NCBI GenBank assembly: GCA_017857395.1
Contig: JAFMDF010000059.1
Location: 1 to 37,363, forward strand
DNA length: 37,363 nt
Direction of reading: 5' to 3'
Source of the DNA: Bacteroidota bacterium
GTDB taxonomy: Bacteria; Bacteroidota; Bacteroidia; Chitinophagales; Saprospiraceae
The notes beneath the pieces were generated by a model that searched no databases, was not told where the DNA came from, and saw only the letters and a list, made by a program, of their open reading frames with translations. A program made the translations under genes and the position numbers. Positions 1 through 9,000 of the stretch are shown piece after piece; positions within the stretch are counted from its first letter, which is position 1, and every line of letters starts with the position of its first letter.

Positions 1-3000
1 TTATTACCTTTACTATTCATATTCAGAATGCAGGAAATGCACCCATTTATGATATTAACCTAAGAGATACTTTACCAACAGAGGTAACTTATATAGCCAA
101 TACCACTAGAATAAACGGCTATATTATTGTAGATGGTAGTGTTGGAACTGCTTTTCCTTTGGATGAAATGGGTTATGATAAAGCGAGTTTAGCCGTAAAT
201 GAAACGGATGTGTATAGTTTTGAAACCCAAGTAAATAATCCACCACCCACCATTACTACCTTGACGAATCGCTTTACCGCAGTAGTCGGAACACCCAATA
301 AAACCTTGACGGGAGAAGTAACCGTTCCAGTGGTGGGTAGCACCGTGACCGTAGAATATTGTAACCTAGATTTTACTGATAATGGAGGAAGCATTCAGTC
401 CACTTTTACAGAAAATGAGGCAGTTTGTATTACAGTTAGCGACAATGACCAAAATACCAATATTAGCAGCACCCAAGACATTAAAGTATTAATTATTAAT
501 GGAAATACTGGAGATAGAGAAACGGTTTGTTTGACCGAAACGGGCAATAATACGGGTGTTTTCAGAGGTTGTATAAATAGTTCGGCATCAGGAGGAATTG
601 GCGTTGAAGATGGCATTTTAAATGCAGTAGGTGGTGATTTAATAGATGCCAGTTTTACAGATCCGATTTATGGAGAAGTTTGTACGAATACTGCGATTAT
701 TTCTGCGCCGACCGAAACAAAAGTACTGTATCTTTCCACTCCTGGGCAGGGTTTAGATAGGGTAGACCCTGTTGCTATAAACGATGAGACAACTGCTGCT
801 TTTTCGATTTCAGCAGGAGGAGGATTAGGAGGAACATTAGATGAATTTACCTCTATTTCTTATAGTGGAAATAATGGTACTCAGAATTGGATAGGTAACT
901 GGACGGAAATAGGAGAACCTGACGGTTCGATAGCAGGGGATGTGAAAGTGGTTTCTAGTTCCTATTGTACTTCTGGCAACTGTCTAAATTTGCACCCTTG
1001 GTCAAACAAGGGGGCTTCTCGTCGAGTAGATTTAAGTGGTGCTACTAACGCCACTTTAAATTTTGATTGGAATTTTAAAGAACCCGAAGATAATGTATTA
1101 AAAGTACAAGCATCGACCAATGGAGGCACTTGGTCAGATTTAATGACCATTGCTTATAGTGGTTCAACAACCCGTTCGGGTAGTGAATCCATTGATATTT
1201 CTAGCTATATTTCTAGCACTACCTATATTCGGTTCTACTTTACAACCGTATATTATACTGGTACTACTACCGATATGTTTATTGATGATATTGCCGTAAA
1301 TCATGATGGTACGAATGCTGGTAGTAGTGGTGGTAACAATAGTGTTACTTATGGTTCAGACATGGCCATTTGGTCTGCATCTGCAACCCCAGAATATAGT
1401 CTTTGGGATGGTTCGTCTTTTGGAACGAGTCAGAGTGCCGTTAGTCAGGCAATTCGCTGGAGAATTATGCAAGGTGTTTCTGCTCCTACCCGCGATGAAA
1501 AGATAGTCGTTGGAATAGAAAGTGGTGGGGAAATAAGCGGAGAACTATGGAATGGAAGCACATGGGATAAAACAAATATGACCTCCTTAGCTTATGCAAA
1601 TGAAACCTATTGGTGGTTAGCAGACGTAGCTTATGAACAACAAAGTGGAGATGGTATGATGGTCTGGTCAGGAGGAAACACTTATGCTAATGAAATCCGT
1701 TATCAGGTCTGGAATGGTAGTACTTGGTCCGCAGCAGCAAACATCTCTGCATATTCTGGGAATGAGCCTAAACAAATGCACTTAGCAGCTAATCCCAATT
1801 CGGATGAAATGGTATTAATTGTGAATGCAACGAATGAAACAGATTATGCGCTTGTTTGGGATGGAACGAGCTGGGGAAATTTAGTAACTCTAGCTTCTTC
1901 AACATCAGATGATAGAACTGATATAAATGTTATCTATGAACAACAAAGTGGAGATGCTATGGTGGTTTATGGAAACGGCAATGGAAATGTAAGATATCGT
2001 ATCTGGAATGGGACTAGCTGGAGTGGTGAGAACAGTATCTCTGCACCTTCTGGAGTAGATGGTTATGCTCGCTGGACTACCTTGGCTGCCAATCCAAGTA
2101 GTGACCATATCATGCTGGGCGTACAAACTTCTGGCAGTGACGGCTGGGCTACTGTATGGAATGGCTCCAGTTGGGAAGCAGCTTCCTTGGCTATTCCAGC
2201 TAATTTTCTGGCTACTACCACTGCACCTTGTTTGGCCGTAGCCTTTGAAAGTAACTCTGGCGAAGGTTTGGTAGTAGTTGGTACTAATGACAGTAATAAG
2301 TCCCTTTATCATAGTTGGACTAGTGGAAGTGGCTGGTCTAGTCAACTTACGCTTCCTTTTGTTGGTTCAAGTGGCGTTAATTCAATGATGCTCTATTCCC
2401 ATCCATCATCTGATACAATTATGTTTGCCATTCAAGATGGGGCTAGTGACCTTAATTTAATGCCTTGGTCTGGTTCTTCTTGGGGTTCGGTAACTGAATT
2501 AGAAACCAATACTGGAGAGACCAAAAACCAACCATTCGTGTTTTTGTGGGGTGGTGATGGTAGTAGTGGAACTGTAACTTTAAACCCATCAAAAGATACA
2601 TGGATTGATGGAGATAATCCTGACTTGAATTATGGTCTTTCTACCGAACTTAAAGTCGATAGGGAAGCAACTAAACCAGAGAGAACCTTGATACAATTTG
2701 ATTTGTCATCAATCCCTGCTGGAGCAACAATCAATTCCGCTTCTTTAAAATTAACTAAATTATCTGGTAATAACGACATTAATATTGATGTTCATATGGC
2801 AACTGCAGATTGGGATGAAGGAACTGGAGTAATAGGAGGAAGTTCTGGAGATGCTAGTTGGAACGAAAGGCAACCTGGTATTGGATGGGGTACAACTGGA
2901 GGTGATTATGGTCCTTCAGTAGCTTCTTTGAATATAGGGGCGAATGGTGATTATAATTGGGATGTTACTTCAATCGTTCAGGATTGGGTGAATGGAAGTA

Positions 3001-6000
3001 CAAACTATGGGTTTATGGTAGAATCACCTGATGGTGGTGGTAATCGCGACCAGATTTTTGCTAGTGTAGAATACGGAACAATTAGCGATAGACCAGAACT
3101 TTTCATTGATTTCATAGGAGGCAGCAACTCGACCTCCGTAACTTTTTCTCAGGGTATCCCAATGTGCACTAACCTAGAAATGCCGGCTGGGGGAGGTATT
3201 AATGTAATTAATTACATTTCAGCAAACTCAGGTAGTGTTCCTGCTAACCCAGATATTACGGCTACTCTAAAACATAATGGAACCACTTTTGCAGCTATAG
3301 ATAATCCTACTTACAATAGCGGAACGGGGACGCTTACTTGGAATACAACTTTGGCCTCAAATTATACCCTACCAGCAGGGGATACCGTCAAATTAGAAAT
3401 TAATCAAAACGATAGTGGTTATAGTTTTGACATTGAATACGATAGTGATACGAAACCTTCTCGAATCGACTTACCAGTAACCACCGTAATAGAAATTGAA
3501 GAACTAGCCATTTATGATGCTCCATATCCAGATGGAGACCAGGTACAAAGTCTAGAAAATGGAGAAACTGGCTATATCAGAACAACCATTAGCGACCCTT
3601 TTGGCCCTTACGATATTACGGGCTTAGATTTAAATATTTCTCCTCCATCTGGGATCGCTATTAATCTAAATTTGGATGAAGATGATGTAGTAGAAGCTGC
3701 GGGTTGTAATAAAATCTACGAATATACTTGGAAAACTTCTGTAGAACAGGGGGAATTTTCCATTGAAGCTATTGCCAAAGAAGGATATGAAGGGATTACA
3801 GATAGTTTGACGACACCAGTAGAGGTCAGTTTTAGAGATTTAGGTACTTCCTGCGCTGTACAGTTTTTAGATAGCAGTTTTAATTCAACGGAAACTTATG
3901 ATGGGGATGAGCAAATTTGTATGGAAGTAACCGATATTGATGAAAATGAAGACTCCCTGGCTATAGAGACCCTAATAATTACCTTGGAAGGTACGAATGA
4001 TACGGAAACAGTCACCTTAACCGAGACGGGAATAAATACAGGCTTGTTCCAAAGTTGTATTAATTCGAATAGTACGGTTACGGGGAGTTCAGAAAATGGT
4101 ACCTTATATGCACCAGCGGGTAGTTTAATTAGTTTTAAATATATAGATACTCAAGATTCTACAGATATTTGTGAAGCAGTAGCTTCGATTGCAGCCTTAA
4201 CGCCAACTTTGCAAATCAGAAAGACTTTAGTCGCACCAAGTGACGGAACGGCTTTAGTCAATGATTTCCTACAGTTTGATATATTAGTGACTAATACTGG
4301 TAATACTACGATTACCAATATCGCATTATTGGATAATTTTGACCACGCTTGCATGCGCTATGATTCCGCTAGTATTGCTCCTGATATGACGGGTACGGGT
4401 ACGTTAAATTGGACGGATATTGGTCAACTGAACATCGGCGAAAGCAACGTTATTAGTGTTTATTTTACCGCTATTTCTTCTTGTAACCCCGCTCAAAATA
4501 CCGTGAGTGCTAATGCGATTGACGAATTTAGTACGCCGCTTTCCGCTGGCCCAGTAAGCGCAGAAGTTATTATTACGAATCCTTTGATTTCAATTAGCAA
4601 AACTTTAATTACGCCTGCAAGCGGGCCATTTTTTGAATACGACCTATTAGCATTTCAAATAGATATTACGAATATAGGAAATACAGATATTATCACCTTG
4701 CCCTTAGTAGATGATTTTAGTGGTTATTGTTTGGAATTTCAATCTGCCAGTATTACGCCTGACGGATACGGTAGTGGAACCATTGTTTGGGATGATTTGG
4801 GTGCGTTGGCAGTTGGCAACACCATTTCGCTGACGACTCAATTTATGATATTAAATGCTTGTGATCCAGCAATAAATGAGGCAGAAGTAGCTTTTGCTAT
4901 AGATGAAAATGGCGACGTTGTACCCACCGTAATGGATGAAGCACAATTGAGTATAGAATCTCCTCCTGTTGCGATTGACGATGAAGACGTCACTTATCCA
5001 GGGGTAGGTGTAACGGTTTCTGTATTAGATAACGATTATGACATCAATGATAATATTCATCCAGGAAGTGTCACCACAACTGGGGTCTTGCAACCAACGG
5101 ATGGTACAATTACTTCGATTAATACCATGACTGGTGCGATTACTTATACGCCAGATATTTCCTTCCTTGGAATAGATACTTATGAATACATTGTTTGTGA
5201 TTCTACAAATCTATGCGATACGGCTTTGGTCACTATTACGATAAAAGCGAATTTACCGCCTAATGCCGTAGATGATTATTCTAGCACATTGATAGATGTT
5301 CCAGTTGCTATTGCCGTACTGAACAATGATTCTGACCCTGATGATGGTTTAGATACAGCTAGTATTTCCACTACTGGACTATTACCTCCTACGAATGGCG
5401 GAACTGCCACAAATACAAGTACAGGTGTCATTACCTATACGCCTAGTTTAGGATATACAGGATCCGATAGTTTTGAATATCAAATTTGCGATGTGGCAGG
5501 TGCTTGTGATACAGCGACGGTCTATGTAATTATTCGCCCTTGTGTAGAAACCCCAGGGCAAAATACGCTTACAGGAACTGTTTTTCAGGATGTGAATGGC
5601 AATGGAATTTATGATAATCAGGATAATGGAGCAAGTGGGGTAACAGTTTCTCTTTATGAAGATATTAATGCGGATGGGCTGCTAGATGGAGGAGATATTT
5701 TGGAGGGAACCATTGATAGTGATGGAAGTGGTAATTACTCTTTTAATGTTACCCCTTCTTTTGGTGGAACCGTTACTTATGAAGATGTACCTGCTTCAGC
5801 GATTAATATTAATAGCGGAACTTCCTGTAGCGGGACGCCAATAACCCGAACCATCACCGTATCAGAAAATTTGACTATTAATGATATTGACTTTGGTTTT
5901 AATGCCAGTCATGCTTATAGAGGAGATGTTGAAGTTACTTTACAATCTCCTCAAGGGACAATTGTCACCGTTCTTGTTGGGGGAGTAACGGATGCTAGAT

Positions 6001-9000
6001 TTAATTATGACCTACTTTTTGATGATGGATCAGGTGGAAGTATTCATAATGGCGTAAATGATAATGTGGCTGCTCCCTATTATGATCGTACGGTATCTCC
6101 AGATAATGCACTTAGTGCTTTTAATGGACAGAATGCTGCTGGAATATGGACTATTCGTATTTGTGACGGCTATCCCTCTCTTGATGATGGTCAATATTTT
6201 CGAAGTCAGTTAACGATAGCAGGGACAGGTAGTAGTGAGGTTCGATATGTTTTAGCAATAGATGAAAATGATTTACCAGGCAATGCGACGATGAGTACAA
6301 ATAATCTGGAGGTTGCCACTTTTACAAATACTGGACAAAGCGACTGTGCCAATGATTTTGGATATGTAGTGCCTAATAGCCTTGTGCTTAATACTGTTAC
6401 TACCGATATTAATTGCGAATTTGACCCAATTGGGACTATTGACTTAACTGTTTCTGGAGGGATATTACCGTATCAATATAGTTGGTCTAATGGCGCAACG
6501 GTGGAGGATTTGAGTGGATTATCCGCAGGTATTTATACGGTAACCGTAATTGATAATTTAGGGGTTTTTGCAGGAATGAATGTTATCATAAATGCGCCAG
6601 ATCCTATGACCTGCCCAGAAATATGTGGCGATGGGCTAGATAATGACGGTGATGGATTAATTGATAATGCGGATCCTGATTGCTGTGATAATGTAACGGA
6701 TGCTGGAATTATAGGTGCGGATGAAGAAAGATGTGGCAGTTTTATTTCAAATAATATAGTTGAGCTAGTTGCTCCTATGGACGGAACTGGAACTATTTAT
6801 TATCAATGGCAAATTTTTAATGGTACTTGGATGGATATTTTGGGGGCTACTAATAGTTCTTACAGTCCAGGAAATATTACAGCTACCACTCAATATCGAA
6901 GAGGCGTACACCGAGAAGGTTGTGCGGATTGGTTTTATTCCAATATTGTTACCAAGACCGTGATTACCAACCATACAGATGCGGGAACTATTGCGGGGGA
7001 CGAGGTAGGCTGTGGTACTTATGATCCAACGGAAATTACAAGCAGTTTAACTCCAAGTGGTGGCGCGGGAGGAATATTGGAATACCAATGGCAGTACGAT
7101 GATGGAAGCGGTTGGACGGATATTGTCGGGGCGAGTAGTGCCAATTATAATCCACCTCTAATTACTCAAACGACTCAGTATCGAAGAAGGGTAAGATTAT
7201 CGCCCTGCACCACTTGGATTGAAACTAATGTCATTTTAAAGACTGTTGAGCCTGTTCCAATTGCAACGATAAGTACTACACCAACTGGCTGGCTTTGTGA
7301 AATGGAAGATTACACTTTTGAGGCAGCAGATTTAGGTCTAGGAGTAACCTATTCTTGGAATTTTGGTGCGAATGCCTCTCTTGCTACTGCCAATGGAATA
7401 GGCCCTCATACCATTCAATTTATAGCCCCTTATGATACCGCTGCTTTTTATCCAGAAATAATTTTGACCGTCCTGCAAAACGGTTGCGAAGATCGAGATA
7501 CGGTTAATTTAAGTATTCATCCATTGCCAACTATAACCTCGGTTATGCCAACTGATCCAAGTAATTGCAATGGTAGTGACGGCGCTATAGCTGTAACAGT
7601 TATAGGGGAGGAGAATTTATGCTTTGAAATAAGCTTAGATGGGGGAACTACTTGGGAAGCTAATAATGAAATAGCTTTCAATGGATTAGAAGATGGTTCT
7701 TATTCTTTACATATGAGGTATTGCAATATGGATTGTCCAAATCCTTACGGTCTTGTTGTTTTATCTGATCCCGCAGCGATCGTTGCAGTCAATGATTCTT
7801 TTAGCTTATGCCCTGGGGCAAATATTAGCAATACCGTAGCAGAGAATGATTCCAATTTGACGAATGCGACCTTCAATGTGTTGGGACAACCCCTTTACGG
7901 TGGGGTCGTTTTGGAATTGACTGGCGCTTTTACTTATACGGCAACTACGGCAATATGTGGCACAGATGAATTTTCTTATCAGGTTTGTGATCCTAGTGCG
8001 ACTTGTTGTGCAACCGCAATTGTATATTTAACATTTGAAGATACTTCCATTCCAACATTAGTTAATGTCCCAGAAAATGACACGATAAGCTGTGATGAAG
8101 AGATTCCGCTGGCTCCTCAGGTTTTTGCTTTTGATAATTGCCCTTCGATAGGAATTGATGTGACCGAAGAAAGTACAAAAGGAGAAGATGGTTGTTCCCA
8201 ATATGATTATACCATTACGCGTACTTGGACCGCAACCGACCAATGTGGTAATTCTACTTCTGCCAGTCAAATTGTCGATGTTCAAGATGTAGTTGCACCA
8301 GATATTTTTAGAATCTATACTTTACCTAACGGAAAAAAAATGGTAGCTGGAGTAATGGAAATGGTAGGTAAAAACTGGAAAACAGTCAATTTACCAATAG
8401 ATTTCGCTACTCAACCAATTATTTTGCATCAAGTTGTCACGACAAATGATGGAACACCTATTGTTTCTCAAATTCGCAATAGTTCCGTTTCCCAATTTGA
8501 ATTAAGAATTCAAGAAGAAGAAAATAATGATAACCTACATGCTAGAGAAAGTGTTGCATGGATTGCTATGGAGCCAGGGTTGCAAACAACTGATTATCAG
8601 TTAGAAATGGAGTCTTTGCTTTTATCGGATGTCCCACAAGGCGTGACTTTCTCCAATGCCTTTACAAGTATTCCCACATTATTTACTAGCGCTCAAACAA
8701 CCAATGAAACCGATCCTTTTTTCCTTAGAAATGATGGATTGACGAATACTGGCGTGGCACTAAACATTCAAGAAGAAGCCTCTAAAGATGCAGAATTAAC
8801 TCATGCCAATGAAAAAATAGGTTTTTTAGCAATAGAAGATATTGGAAACCTCAAGGATAAACAGGGAATTTTAATGGGGGAAGTTGGAACAATTTCAATT
8901 AATAATACTTGGACAACTGTCCCTTTAAATAATGACTACCATAACCCTGTTATTATTGCCAATAATAGGAATAATTCAAGTGGCGAATCAGCTACTGTAA

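Noticed and set aside
159-161. First ATG of the giant + frame as its start codon
   Set aside because: The frame is open to the left edge and encodes recognisable DUF11-type sequence before this ATG, with no signal peptide after it.
5752-6234. P-domain as evidence of a subtilisin-like protease in the giant protein
   Set aside because: No S8 catalytic domain (Asp/His/Ser blocks) is visible in the part in view; the P-domain appears as a stand-alone beta-sandwich insert.
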